From: Sceloporus undulatus
Taxonomy: Eukaryota > Chordata > Lepidosauria > Squamata > Phrynosomatidae
Reading direction: 5' to 3'
DNA: 64,000 nt
Assembly: GCF_019175285.1 (NCBI RefSeq)
Contig: NC_056527.1
Coordinates: forward strand, 114,366,530 to 114,430,529
In this document: in pieces, positions 35,076 to 47,200 of the stretch
Numbering within the stretch: position 1 is the first letter of the stretch
How the letters are laid out: each line of letters begins with the position of its first letter
Program-made: the position numbers and the translations under genes
Notes under the pieces: model-generated
The model's database searches: none
What the model saw: the letters and a program-made list of their open reading frames with translations, nothing else
Told to the model about the DNA's origin: nothing

Positions 35076-35529
35076 TCTGCAGCTATCACCTGTTGTGCCA
35101 AGGACTGTTTGACATACGTTTGCAGAGGGCAGCGAAGAAGAAAGGGGATGGATGGGAGAAGGAGGCAAAAGCATCAGGAAGAATATGGCAGCAATGCGAA
35201 TCAGTCTAGCCAATATTTTAGCACTGTGTGCATTTCTATAATTCCACAACTGCACAGATGATCCCCAGAAGCAGGAACTTGTACCATAGCAAAGCAATGC
35301 CCTCTGAATTAGGATTGTTGGCTAGCATTCTGCTTTGTAAATAGCCTTTCACATGTGCAAAATTGAATTGAGTAGTTTTGCAGTGTGGTTATATACCTAG
35401 GGGTTGCCATGATGTTACAATAGAAGGGTCTCCATTGCACAATGGTAACCAATGGAGTGACTAATATGCATCTGGGCACCAGCTAGGAAGTGCCAGAGCT
35501 CAACAGAAGCATCTGATGTGCATCAGAAA

Positions 35530-36470
35530 TGCCCAGTACACATAGAACCATACATTTGAATGAGATCCCAAAGGCCATCCAAGCCACACACCCTGACATA
35601 CATGAATATACAATCAAAATACTCTTGACATATGGCCATCCAGCCTTTGTTTAATAACCTCCAGAGTATCACACTCCAAGGCAGCCTATTGCACTGTTGG
35701 ACAACTCTTACCAACAGGACTTTCTTACTAATATGGTGGAATCTTTTTCCCCTGTAGTTTGAATCCATCGCTTTGTGCCCCAGTCTCTGGAGCAGCAGAA
35801 AACAAGTTTACTCTATTCTCAGTATGATAGCCATTGCAATATTTGAACATGGCTATCCTGTCACCTTTTAATCTTCTCTTCCCCAGGCTAAAAATACCCA
35901 GTTCCCTAAGCCATCCCTCATAGGGTATGGCTTCTAGACCTTTTACTGTTTTGGTCACCTTTCTCTGGACATGCTCCAGCTTCTCAACATCCTTCTTGAA
36001 TTGTAAGTATGCAGAGGGATTTTTTTATAGCACCTTTGAGACTAACTGAAAGAAAGAGGCTGGCAGCATGAGCTTTCCTAGACTTGAGTCTACTTCTTCA
36101 GATGCAAAGGATGGAGTGGAAAGTCCAGAGATGGGTCTATATAAGTTGGTTGCATGTGAGAATTGAAATTCAAAACCTTGTATGGGTATGGAGATGAGGT
36201 GACAAGTGCAGTTTTAATTATGGTTGTTGGGGGACAAAGGCAGGAGGAAGGCTGTTGCCTAAGGCCTAGGAGAATAGATAACCATATGAAGGATTATTGG
36301 GATATAGTCTGGGAAACAGAGAAGGGTTGTGATGAATTTGAATTGTGGTGCCCAGGTCTGGGCACAGGATAATGATGTCTGACCAGAGTGGCACTATTGC
36401 TTCCCTTGATCTAGAGCAGAGTGCTCTTGCTGGTTCCTAGATGTGCATCTTTGTAATTTGCCAACAGGGT
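35530..36470 (-). mobile_element. CR1 LINE 3' region with an insertion
   Basis: Reverse CR1 from the tail (ACATAGAACCATACATTTGA) through TCTGGAGCAGCAGAAAACAA to CATGCTCCAGCTTCTCAACA at 35980. It resumes at about 36325 (TTGAATTGTGGTGCCCAGG). Between them is a different repeat beginning AGCACCTTTGAGACTAACTG. Confidence 0.7.
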
Positions 36471-38445
36471 TTTGTTGTTTTTCTGCAATGTAGCTATGGA
36501 CTTATAAAGTTACGAAACACAAGACTGTGATATAGGATCTCAGCCGTCTTTATGAACCTTGTGTGTTCTGAACTTTTTGCAAGTGTCGAAGGACTGTGGC
36601 TTAAGGGAACTTACAAATTAGAATAATTGCAGTATGGTTAATGTACAAGTCAACAGTAAAATAGAATTAAACTAAGAATTTAAAAGACACACTTTAAAAG
36701 GATTAAAAAAGCAGTTAAAATAGCACAATTTTAAACAATGCAGTACTTTCCTGAAAAGCCTTTCGGAATATAATAAGTCTTTGTCTTGATGGCAGAATGC
36801 CAGCAAGGTAGGGGCCATTTTCTAGCCTCCCTATGGAGGGTTCCAAAGTCCAAGGGTAGCCAGCAAGCAGGTCCTATTTGATGTTCCCACCAAATGTTCC
36901 TGTGACAATGGTGGGAATGAAAGAAGGCCTGGTCCTGGGCATCTCAGGGTCCGGGCAGATTCAGAGGGAGTTATAAAATCCACCCAATTGCCTTGTTTAA
37001 GAGCTTCTAAATACTGAAAGTAGGAAAAACTGGCTGTGATGCCTCAGTGCCAAGAGAGAAAAGCCTTTTTAACGTGCTCAGGTATGCTCTTTCTCCTGTC
37101 CTTCGAAGCCTCTCTCTAGCCCATTTCAAAGCTGAGCCCAGTTGCATCATTAGGTGCATGCAAGGAATGTGAACTGCACCAAGTGACACCCCAGAAGGGG
37201 ATGTACACCCCAGAGGGGGAGGTACACTTGGTGGGGTGGTTCACCTGTGTGGGGCTGGTGTGGCAGCTAGGTGAGTAAGAAAAGGGCATTGTGCCCCTTT
37301 CTTGCATGCCCAGCAGCCACACAAGACCCAAAATGGCTGTGTGGAGCCTTTCATTTGAGGTCTGGCACAGATGCTCCCTGGAGCAGCCATGCTGGATCCG
37401 AAACGGATGTTGGAGGCCATGGCACGGTCCCCTCGAGCAGCGGTCAGCAGCCCGCACACTGTGTGACACCATGCGCAAGGACGTCACCGCCTGAGTCTAA
37501 TCTGTTTGTGCTGATGGGAGATGTAGTTCAACTCTTCTGGAGGGCAGTGGGTTGGGGAAGGCTGACAGCAATGAGGGGGTTTGACAGAGAGACAGAGAAC
37601 ATGAAATAGGTCTGGGAGTAAGAGACAGTGCAAGGAGCCTGCTTAAGATGCAAGCCGTGCCTCCCCTTGTCAGCGGGGGAGACAGGCTGATGGCTCAAGC
37701 TGTCAGTGCTTTCCAGGGGGGGGGCCTCCTACGCTTGCTCTCAAAAGCCGCACCTGCAACAAAGAACTCCCTTTTTTTCCTCCTATGACTGACAAACTGC
37801 TTTCTGCAACCTTACCTTTGCACAGATCCTCAGCCTTTTCCCCCATTGCCGCCTTTAAAAACCGAGGGCACGCATCCTTGCAAGACATGTGTTTCCCCCC
37901 CTCCTCCTTACCCACACAGCCATCTCTTCAGTCAAGAAGGACTGAGGAGGCAGGGAGAGAAAAGGAAAAGATATTTAAGACTTTGAGGCCACACGGTTTC
38001 CCAAAGGAGCTGTTTTCAGAGCCAGCTGTTCTTTCAAAACAGGTGGGCAACTTGTTGGTCTCTAGAAGTGGGATGACTTCTGTGCCTTAACAAAAAGTGG
38101 GATAAAAATAAAATTATTATTTATTATTTATGTGTAATTCCAGGCTCCCCAAGAGTTCATTTGGTGCCAAACATTGACACGTTACTGCTAAAAGCTCTAT
38201 TGGTGGTCAATGATGCAGCAGATGGTCTACAGCACAGAGGCATCCCAGCCCTTTTGCCGATTGTGTCCAGAATCTACTCACAGCAAATGGTAGAAATGGG
38301 CTCCTAAATAACTAAATAATTTTACCAAGATTGGCCCTAGCTGGTGATCCACTTTCCCAGAGCTGGCTGTATGGCACACCTCGGCTGATGTTTCCCGGCT
38401 CCCAAGGGTTATATTGTGCAGAAGCAAACAAAATTAAAGTGTAGT
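36471..38445. other. Intergenic, repeat-like and unclassified
   Basis: 36640-37110 resembles a decayed LINE 3' part. 37115-37500 is marked by GTGACACC-type units that also occur near 30170. 37620-38100 looks unique and pyrimidine-rich. No gene was recognised. Confidence 0.35.
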
Positions 38446-38675
38446 ACAATTGATCCTCCATACCCAGATTCTTCATCTGTGGATTCAAGCATCCACAGCT
38501 TGAAAATGTTCAAAATATATATACATTCCAAAAAGGAAACTTTGATTTTTCATTTTATATAAGGGACACCATTTTACCTTCCATTGTATTTAATGGGACT
38601 TGAACATCCACAGATTTTGGTATCAACGCGGGGTCCTGGATCCAAACCCCAGTGGATACCAAGGGCTCACTGTAT
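38446..38675. mobile_element. Tigger-like element
   Basis: TIRs ATTGATCCTCCATACCCAGA and GGATACCAAGGGCTCACTGT bound about 230 bp. Confidence 0.7.
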
Positions 38676-39060
38676 CATCCAAAATCCACAACACAGTGAT
38701 ACCTTTATTAAAACAACAAAAATGTACATTATACATGTTACTAGCTTTTGAAGCTCAACTGGCTTCTGCATCAGGCAAGTGTGTTAAAAAATCATGCAGG
38801 AGGGAAAAAATGACAATGTTAGCAATAGGCCTGAATTTTGACAAGATGTTGTGGTTGTTGTCCTCGGTTCAGATGACATTTAAGGTTTTTAAAAGGCTTT
38901 TAAAAACACTTTTGCTTGATGAAGAAACTAATGGAACTTTGAAAGCTCACAATGCATATAATATACATTTTGTTTGGCCCAATAAAAATATCAGTGTTTT
39001 GTGGATGTTGGATGTCATCATACTTTGATATATGGCCAACCTGGCAACCCCTGAATAAGT
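38676..39060. mobile_element. Foldback DNA element with ~100-bp arms
   Basis: Left arm TCATCCAAAATCCACAACAC and onward pairs with the reverse complement of CAGTGTTTTGTGGATGTTGG at the right, over about 100 bp at roughly 80% identity. A one-armed relative lies at about 31590-31800. Confidence 0.6.
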
Positions 39061-39387
39061 TTTCTAAAAAGTGTATGTGTGATCTATTCCTCCTGTAGCT
39101 ATGAGAACCATGCAAGCAGGCTAGTTATAATGGAAAATTCACTTCTCCAATCAATTCTCAGCCTTCATACCTTTTCCAAGCCTCAAACCACCAAGGTAAC
39201 CCAAAAAGGCATCTAGGTACTAATGCAAATTAACCTTTTCTCTACCCTTGGGCAGTGGTTGTTTGACCACGATGTTAACAAGGAGGCTAAAAACCATCTG
39301 TCTGGTGCAGAAATCCAGCTCCCCGTAGGACTACAGTTCCCAATATGCCCCACTGTGCTGTTGGTTAGGCCTGATGGGAATCAGAGA

Positions 39388-39624
39388 TGTTTATCACACT
39401 ATACTCTTAAAGTGCTACTATTCCACTTTGACTGCTCTAGCTGCTTCCTGTTGCATTCTGGGATTTGCAGTTTTAAGGAGGGATATTTAGAATTCTCAGG
39501 CAGAGAAGTTCTCTGAGAATTCTAAATACCCCTCCTTAAAACTGCCAATACCAGAATGCAACAGGAGGCAGCTAGAGGAGTCAAAGTGGAATAGTAGCAC
39601 TTTAAGAGTATAGTGTGATAAACA
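39388..39624. mobile_element. Foldback MITE with ~117-bp arms
   Basis: Arms 39388-39506 and 39508-39624 are about 93% complementary with almost no loop. Arm landmarks are TTTATCACACTATACTCTTA and TAAGAGTATAGTGTGATAAA. Confidence 0.8.
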
Positions 39625-39711
39625 CCATAGTCCTATAGCATCTGGACGGTGATACATTGCCCAAGAAATCAGTCTCAATTTTGAATAAGAGGGCAATGCT
39701 CTTTTGGAAAG

Positions 39712-39930
39712 TTAGCATGGAGAAGAGGTTTCAATGCTGGACTAGGACACTGGGTGACCAGGGTTTGAATCCCTACTTGGTTATGAAAGCCTACTTGGTG
39801 GTCTTGGACAAGCCTCACTCTCTCAGCCTCAAAGGATGTCAAGGGCAAACCCCCTGCAAACAAAATCTGCCAAGAAAACCCCATGATAGGGCTAGCTTAA
39901 CTCAGAAATGACTTGAAGGCATACAATCAC
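39712..39930 (+). repeat. tRNA-derived SINE, full length
   Basis: Forward copy with B box GGTTTGAATCC, core CACTCTCTCAGCCTCAAAGG and tail ACTTGAAGGCATACAATCAC. Confidence 0.8.
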
Positions 39931-41149
39931 AATCATTTTTGAAATTCATTGTTCTTCCCTCCCTTGCTTTTCCAGCAGAAACACATGCTAGCTGAAATAA
40001 TGCACAAGACTCTTCATCTGCATATAAAGAAAATGCAAAATACTCCTCATTTGTGTGGTTTGGGGGTTTTTTTGGTTGAAAGGGGCAAGCAGGGCTTTGG
40101 CTTCATCTTATTCTAGGTCTCTATGGCCAAGCAATCAAGACTCATTTTAGAGCCCTTTTCCTTCCCTTTTGCCACCGCAGGCTATCACACTTGAGAAAGC
40201 AGTGAAGCACAAAATGTCTTCCCTTGCCGCTGCTTCCCATGGCTCAAGCATCCAGAAATTGGATGAGCTGGGAAAGGGGGTGGGGTGGGGGTGATGGGAA
40301 GAAAGGAGATGTGCATCTCCTTGCCATGGAAACGTCCTTGTGGTCCACAGCTGGGAGTTGCCATGGAGACAAGATGTTTCCTATTGCCATAGCAATCAAC
40401 TATTGGTTATCAGAGCAAGCCGAGCATTTAACATTTCCATCAAAGCCCTTCTGTAACAGAAAGCAAAGATGGCTGGTGGGGGGAGGGGAATGTGATATCC
40501 CAGGTTTGCAAGCAGAGGGAAGTAACACAAAGTGGAAAACTGGGGCAATTGAGGTTTATTTATGATTGGATGACATCAGGCTGTGGATCCTCAGGGAAAG
40601 CCCAAAGCCATAGGTGGGGGTTGGCCATGATCAGAGGTTGCATGGAGGGTTTTGTTTGGGGAGGGGGGAGAGTGAAATTTGCTGACAGGACTAAATTCAG
40701 AGCCATCTGCTGCTCAGGCTGAAGCAGCACCTGAGACTCACCCAGGAGAGCAAGAAGTGTGATGGCTCCTCAGTGGAAAAGCAGAGGCGGCAAAATCAAG
40801 AGGTGGGGATGAGGGAAGGGCACAAAGATGGCTGTGTGCTTCCTTCTCTTTCCAATGTGCCAAAGCAGCAGCAAGCAAAACCAACACGAGAGGGAGGGAA
40901 TCTCACACCCCACGCACAGCTATTCGGTTACAGAAATGACATACAGAAACTAACTCCCCACAAGCTTTCCCACACCAGCTGTAGTCTCCAGGTTTTCATG
41001 TCATAACCCAACAGCTATAACTAAACATGTCAACAGTAGACCTATGGTACAGGATCTGACCCTCTTCCACTCCACACTTGGGAGCTGGCATTCAATGTAA
41101 AGACAAGCAAACATACACATTTGTTAAGTGCTCTTGTGGCTAAAAGGTA
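39931..41149. other. Repeat-poor intergenic island
   Basis: About 1.2 kb without recognisable mobile elements, centred on the X-box cluster. It includes G-rich runs (GGGGGTGGGGTGGGGGTG near 40277) and purine-rich blocks. The best guess is regulatory DNA; no ORF is convincing. Confidence 0.4.
40320..40396. promoter_or_regulatory. Cluster of three RFX X-box-like motifs
   Basis: CTTGCCATGGAAAC (40320-40333), GTTGCCATGGAGAC (40357-40370) and ATTGCCATAGCAAT (40383-40396) lie within 77 bp. Each keeps the TTGCCAT core and a right half-site. They sit inside about 1 kb of repeat-poor DNA between REM2 and RBM23, which suggests an enhancer. The target gene is unknown; REM2, which is neuronal in mammals, is one candidate. 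Confidence 0.55.
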
Positions 41150-41482
41150 GCTGGCCCTCCACATTTGTGGTTTTGACTTTTGAGGCATATTAATATGTTC
41201 TCGCCAAGAATCACTAGGTCCTCCAAAGAAATTTTGCTGGATGTTGACCCATAGCACAGCTAGAAATTCCTAGAGAAAACAGGTCTGTAGGCATTTGTAG
41301 GTCCTACAGCATGATTCTATGCTCAGCTTGTGGCAGATGTTGACCACAGAGCTGCACTGGAGGACCTACAGATTCCTAGAGAGGTGTTCTCTCAGATTAA
41401 AGTAGGTTTTTTATTTGTGGGTTTTCCACTTTCATAGGGGTCCTGTGCCCCTAACCCCAGCCAATGTGGAAGATCTACTGTA
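41150..41482. mobile_element. DNA transposon, family C
   Basis: TIRs AGCTGGCCCTCCACATTTGT and CAATGTGGAAGATCTACTGT, with the CCTAGAGAAAACA internal units. Confidence 0.65.
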
Positions 41483-42369
41483 TACGATACTATAGTCAGC
41501 AAATGACCCATTTTCCAGCAGATGTTCTGAGTTTTCCAATTCTCTATAAATATTATCTCAGCAAAAAGGTGACGCACACCCTACAGAAACAGGGCAGACT
41601 GTGGACTGAGGTGCTATCCTCTCTGTTCATATCCTCCTTACTGAGCAAGATTTAAAAGTGCCAGAATATGCCATTTCCCTGGCAGGTACATGAAAGAAAG
41701 CTGATGGAAAGCCTGTGGGTGGGGGAACCCAAGTGTTGGGGCTGTTCCCTGCCAGAAGCCAGCTTGAGTCACTAGGACGGTACACCAGCAAGAAGGCGTC
41801 AGTGGGATTACGATGGCCTTTGAACAGCAAGCTGTTATACTACTGTTGACTTGAATAGTTCATGGCATTCATCCTGTCCAGAAAACTGTTTGTATCTTTC
41901 CATCTCAATCATGAAGTCCAGACCATGGGAGGATTGTCAATGAGCTATAAGAAACGCAACTAAATTCCTACAAGTGTAGCATACTCACACAACCCAACCT
42001 CAGGAGAAGGCAGTTTCCTCTTTTTAAGTTACCTCCTTCTTCCAGCTTTGCAACCTTCAAAATCTTCATGGCATGGGGTGAAAATTGTCAGGGTCTGGCC
42101 TTCAAGAACTGCTCGGACAATTGCAATGGTTCATTTGTACACTCTATATATTTGGAATGGGGAGGTAGTAAGACAGAGGTATGCATCAGCTAACTGACAC
42201 ATTGGAAACCTTAACTATTTGTAACATCCATGGCATCCTTTCCTTTTCTCCAGCCAATGGAGCCTGACATCTGTATCACTAATCTGGGGAAAGCGGGAAA
42301 GAGCCATTTCATCCTGCACCACCAACCACAACTATTTTAGAGAAATGGGTGAGAGGGAAAATGAGACAG
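41483..42369. other. Intergenic between REM2 and RBM23 ends, no feature seen
   Basis: No recognised repeat or gene. Short open frames only. Confidence 0.4.
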
Positions 42370-42392
42370 ACACCTGACTACATTTGGTGACT

Positions 42393-42398
42393 TTTATT
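42393..42398 (-). terminator. RBM23: RBM23 distal poly(A) signal
   Basis: AATAAA on the minus strand, about 1.84 kb after the stop. It would be used if transcription reads through the proximal site. Confidence 0.4.
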
Positions 42399-43444
42399 AT
42401 TCATTTATAAGCAAAAAAAAAGAAAACAAAGGAAACAAAATTGAGAGAGATAAAAAGAAAAAAAAAACCAAAATACACCTTTGAAAGTTGGGAATGGGGG
42501 GAGGGGAGAGATGGTCTGAGGGACTCTGAGGGAAGGTGCAGCAGAAAAATGGGAACACCAAGAACAGGATACAGACCCAAGAAAAAGGAGGGATGGGGAA
42601 TGGAATGGGATGACATTCCCACACTGTATGCAATCTCTTTACAGATGGGGAGAGGAATAACAAAACACTGCTTGGGAAGGAGAGGGGGTATCCTCCCCAG
42701 GACCAGGCCTCCCACTCAAATGCTGGCTCAGGACGCTTCCTTCTATGTACAGCATACGCTCTCCTCCTATGATTAAGCCCCTTCTGAACACCGTCCAGCA
42801 AATACCCCCAGAGAGCAGAGGGAAGGAAAGAGGAATGGCAAATGTACATCCTGACATGGCAGCCTTGTTAGGCTCTTGCCAGAGGAAAAAAAATGTAAGA
42901 GATGCTGAAATCCCACACTAGGGAGGGGGAGGAAAGGAGTCCCCCGGTCCCTCTGAGGCTCCCACATGGGGAATAAAGCACCCCCTCCAATTCTGATTCC
43001 ACAACCAAGGGAAAGAACAAAGACCCCTCCCCAGCACCTGGTGGGAGGGAAATCAGAGTAAAATCAGTTCGTGTTAACAAGGTCCCCCAGGAAGAGGGGG
43101 TTCCTTCAGAGTCCATCCCCCTTGCCTTGTACTCAATGAGGGTGGTGAGGTGATGGCGTGGAGATGATCATTCCCCTCCTGGCTCCTTGGGAGAGGGAGG
43201 GCAGGGAGGGAACCGGGTGGTGTTACCTGAAAAAAATGGAAGAGAGAGGGTCAAAAAGGAAAATACAGCTGCTTCCTTCTCTGCACCAGTCACCTCCAGC
43301 TGAACCCTTTCTGTACAAGCAGGGACACACACTCAGAACATCAGAATTCATTTCTATTTCTATTTAGAATTTTCTAACCCACAAAGTTACAGAGAAGACT
43401 AGATATTTGTTTTTTTTAGTCTGTCTTTGAAATTATTGAAGTAC

Positions 43445-43815
43445 ACTAGTCTCCCCTTATCTGCATTTCATCCCTCAGTCGATGGCTGAAACCCTAGATA
43501 GTCCTGAACCATATACCTGTAATGTATGTAATGTAATGTATTCAGACCACACTTGACCATGGATAACTGAAACTGTGGAGAGCAAAACCACAAGGTGGGA
43601 CTATACTCAGGCCTCTGTATCAGCAGGCTAGCCATCTGCAGATGGTCCCATCCCATTATTGTCAATGGCAGCACACCCAAGCAGCTGCACCAACATGGTC
43701 TTGCACACGTTGCGTGTCCATTGGCAATAATGGGACTTGCGGGCCCAATCTTTTCAGTATCTGCAGGATGTGTGTCTGGAACGGAACCACCGCTGATACG
43801 GAGGCCACCTGTACA
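43445..43815. mobile_element. Two adjoining Tigger-like pieces in the RBM23 3' region
   Basis: First piece 43445-43602 ends AAGGTGGGACTATA. The second, 43603-43815, runs from CAGGCCTCTGTATCAGCAGG to CTGATACGGAGGCCACCTGT. They lie between the two RBM23 poly(A) candidates. Confidence 0.55.
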
Positions 43816-43912
43816 TTTTATTTTCAGACTTTAAGGGTAACAAATCACAGACAAGTGTGGACTACTGTAGCCTGAAAACTGAACCTGCTTACATAAAATA
43901 GTCTCAAAAGCA

Positions 43913-43918
43913 TTTATT
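43913..43918 (-). terminator. RBM23: RBM23 proximal poly(A) signal
   Basis: AATAAA on the minus strand, about 320 bases after the RBM23 stop and before the Tigger-like insertions. Its position makes it the likelier major site. Confidence 0.5.
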
Positions 43919-44239
43919 TGTTTCTTCTTATACTAAAACAAACTAACAAGCTTGTGTCTATGAATACAGAAGAGTAAAGTTTAAAAAGAATTGTTGGGAA
44001 CAAAAAAATTGTGGGCATTTTCACATATGCCGGGAACAGAGTGGGCTAGATGTGCAGCTTCAGAATCAGGGAGATATATGCTGGACTGAAATTTGGTGCA
44101 ATGACTGGAGGGGGGGGGGTTCACACATTCATTTGAGAGTGATTCCATCTACTTACTAGCCTTTACTTAGGAAATCAAGTCATGCACAATTAAGTTTTCC
44201 AGCACATGGCACTGGTTTCCTTCGTTGTGGTTCACACAC

Positions 44240-47200
44240 TCACATTGTTTGGGGAGTGAAGAGACCCGAAAGCTGGAAGCACTGGGAGGCCAATGTCTGT
44301 GAAGCCAGGTTCAGTGCCGGGCTGAGAGCTGGAAAATAGAAAAGGAGGGAAGAACTGTAGGATTCTTCTTTTAAATATATGATCACAGTGCTAATGAGCT
44401 GACCTGGAGCAATATACATACTTCTTACCAGGGATTACAAAAAGCAGGATGAACAATATTGAGTCAGATTAATTTAAAGTAGAAGGGCCAAAAATTCTCA
44501 GCCTGAAGGGCAGTATCTGATAGTTGATGAGTAAACCCCCCTTTCTGTTAGCATCTAGAAACTGCAGCTGTGTGCATGTGCAAGAGAGAGAGCCTCCCCC
44601 ATTCCCAGTGATTGTCAAAAGTCCCTATTTTCTATGCCTCTAGTGACAGCAGGAAAATGGCAACCCAGAAGCCAGGTAAAGTGTTGCCTCTGCAGTCTAG
44701 TGGATTACCTAGGATACAGGGAAAAGCGAATGGGGGGTCCACCAGGGCACACAGGGAGCAGCTAAAAGCTGCAGGTTGAGCAGCCCTGGAAACATGATCC
44801 TCAGCACGTTGGCAGAATTTATGTTTTGCATACAGAGCAGCCCATGCTCCATCGCCAGCTTAAAAGGAAGAGCTCGGACAGCAGAGTCTGAAAAACCCCA
44901 CTGCTCTACCCGAGAACCTGGAAAAAAGCAGCCAGTACATTTCAAATATTGTCAGATGATGACAATGATGGCCAGACAAGTCAGTTTCTGATTCTGTATA
45001 ATACCCTTTCTTGAAACGTAACCATTTTGCTCATCTTCTGATGCAGTTTAGATGGCATTCTATTACTTGATATATGTGAAAATGGAAAAGAATTCTCTGC
45101 TTGCTGCAAACACTTTAAAAAAATTCATGTGGTTTCCACAGGTCTAGAGCTTATTTTCACATATACAAACCTTTCCATCACTAGAAGTCTAATCAGGTAT
45201 ATCCCAAAATCCAGCCCAACCCCTCTCTTGTCATACCTGTCAGGGCTGCTGGGTTCAGTGCTCCCAGGGGTATCGCTCCATTGAGTTGTAGGGCAGCCTG
45301 AGCTGCTGCTGTAGTCGAGAGAGGGATCCCAGAACCTGCTGGAGTGGGGAAAACACAAGACAAAACTACTTCAGGCACAGGTGGATGCTTTTCATCCACA
45401 ATCATTCTTCAATTAGCTGTCCTAATTTCCACCTCATACTGCAGGAGCATACCAGAGCCACAAACTATGGTAGCTTTCTTCAGCAAAGTTTCTGAACGCT
45501 TTCAAACTACCCAGACCACAAAGACAAAGGACAGGGGAAAAAGAGAGAAAAAGCTCAGAAATGAATGGCATCAAACATCTCCCTTCCTCTGCTTTCAGGT
45601 AATGCCTGAAACTAGCCCAAAGTTTCCACACCGTCTGCTATAGAAGACCAAGCACAAACCGAAAGTCTCTCAGAGTGCCCGAAGCAGCCAAAGAACCCAG
45701 AAGGATCTCTCATGTAGTAACATTTAAAATGTAAAATAATAATAATAATAATTATCTAAAGCAGGAAAACTTTCCTTTGCCCTGCCCCACAAAAATGAAT
45801 TACTGTACAGTGGTACCTCGGGATACGAAATACCCAGGTTACGAAATTTCCGGGATACGAAAAAATCCCATTGGAAATAATTGTTCCGGGTTACGAATTT
45901 ATTTCGGGTTACGAAAAATTTTTTTGGTGCTTTTCGGCGCTTTTTCGCACGAAACGCGGCTTTTCCCCATTAGCGCCTATGGCAATTCGGCTTACGAAGG
46001 CTTTTCGGGTTACGAAAGCAGCCGCGGAACGAATTAATTTCGTAACCCGAGGGAGCAGTGTAATTTCAAACAGTTCAACATAAGCCAGACAAACTGCTCT
46101 TTTTCTTTCTTTGTAGGCAAGCACAGGGAAGCCCACTTTCTCTAATTTATCTTTATAACATGATGAAGCATGAGTGCAGCATGGCCAAGGCAGAGAACAC
46201 ACAGAGCTTCTGAAAGGAGGTACATCTCTTGTGTTAAAGAGACACATGGAGAGAGGGGATCTGAGTCATTTGAGATGGCCCAGGTGTGTTTTACTCAAGT
46301 TATTTATCTCAGAATTAATTCACCCAATTTATAGAATTTAAGGATCAAAGTTCTAAGGCACACAAAGGTCTCCTCCTGGATGACTTCTTGAGAATCAAGA
46401 TCCAAGGACAAGGATCTACTGCAGGCTGCAATGACATCTATTAGCAGCTGTGCCTTTGTGGCAATACTTCCATTCTGTAACTCCCTTCCTTTAACTCCCA
46501 GAACACTTCCCTTGATGCCTTTCATCTCCAGGTGCATGCTGTTCACATTCTTCTCCTGGGTGGTTTTATTATACAGACCCTTATTATTCCCAGGACTTTT
46601 AAAGATTCAGTTGCCACTTGGGGAGTTGAAAAGTTAAACAGTACTCCTTATTAATGGAACAAAACAATTAGTTTCCTCAGGGAGTTCCTCTAGATAACAC
46701 AAATAATCATTTCCAGTTTTCCCTTCCCTCCAGCTTCTAGCATACCACTCACCTTCAGCCAGTTTGGCCATGAGCTGCAGCTGGGAGCCAGTGGCACCAA
46801 GATTCAGGGCTGATCGGTCCGGTTCGTTGTCTCCGTCAGGGAAGGTGATATCAGTGGTGCCGTCCAGACGTTCAGTGACTTGCCCAACACGCATGGGCCG
46901 GCCAGCTAGTTCGAAACCATTCAGCTGCTCCAGGGCACGCCGGGCACATTCTGACTCTGCAAACTGAGGGACAAAGATTGTGTGTCATCAATGATGTACA
47001 CCTTAAGAAGGGAGTATCATAAACACCCACTGACCTCTTCCAATACATACTGTGATGAAGCCGTAGCCCTTGGACTGCCCAGTATCTTGGTCACGCATCA
47101 GAACAATGCTGTCAATCTGCAGGCAGAGAAAGAGAGACAAAAGATTAGAAATGTGCCCCACCCCACCTCACCCAATCCCATCTCCCTCAGGATCACTCAC

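Larger units (their letters stand above)
42370..44239 (-). other. RBM23: RBM23 3' UTR (outer limit)
   Basis: Sequence after the TGA at 44242-44240. A proximal AATAAA (minus, 43918-43913) would give about 330 nt; a distal one (42398-42393) about 1.9 kb. Two Tigger-like pieces (43445-43815) lie between them. The distal half is polypurine on the plus strand and carries open frames of up to 150 codons on the minus strand with no protein-like features. Confidence 0.5.

Noticed and set aside
42397-42849. 150-codon minus-strand frame after RBM23
   Set aside because: Low-complexity polypyrimidine sequence within the possible RBM23 3' UTR, with no domain.
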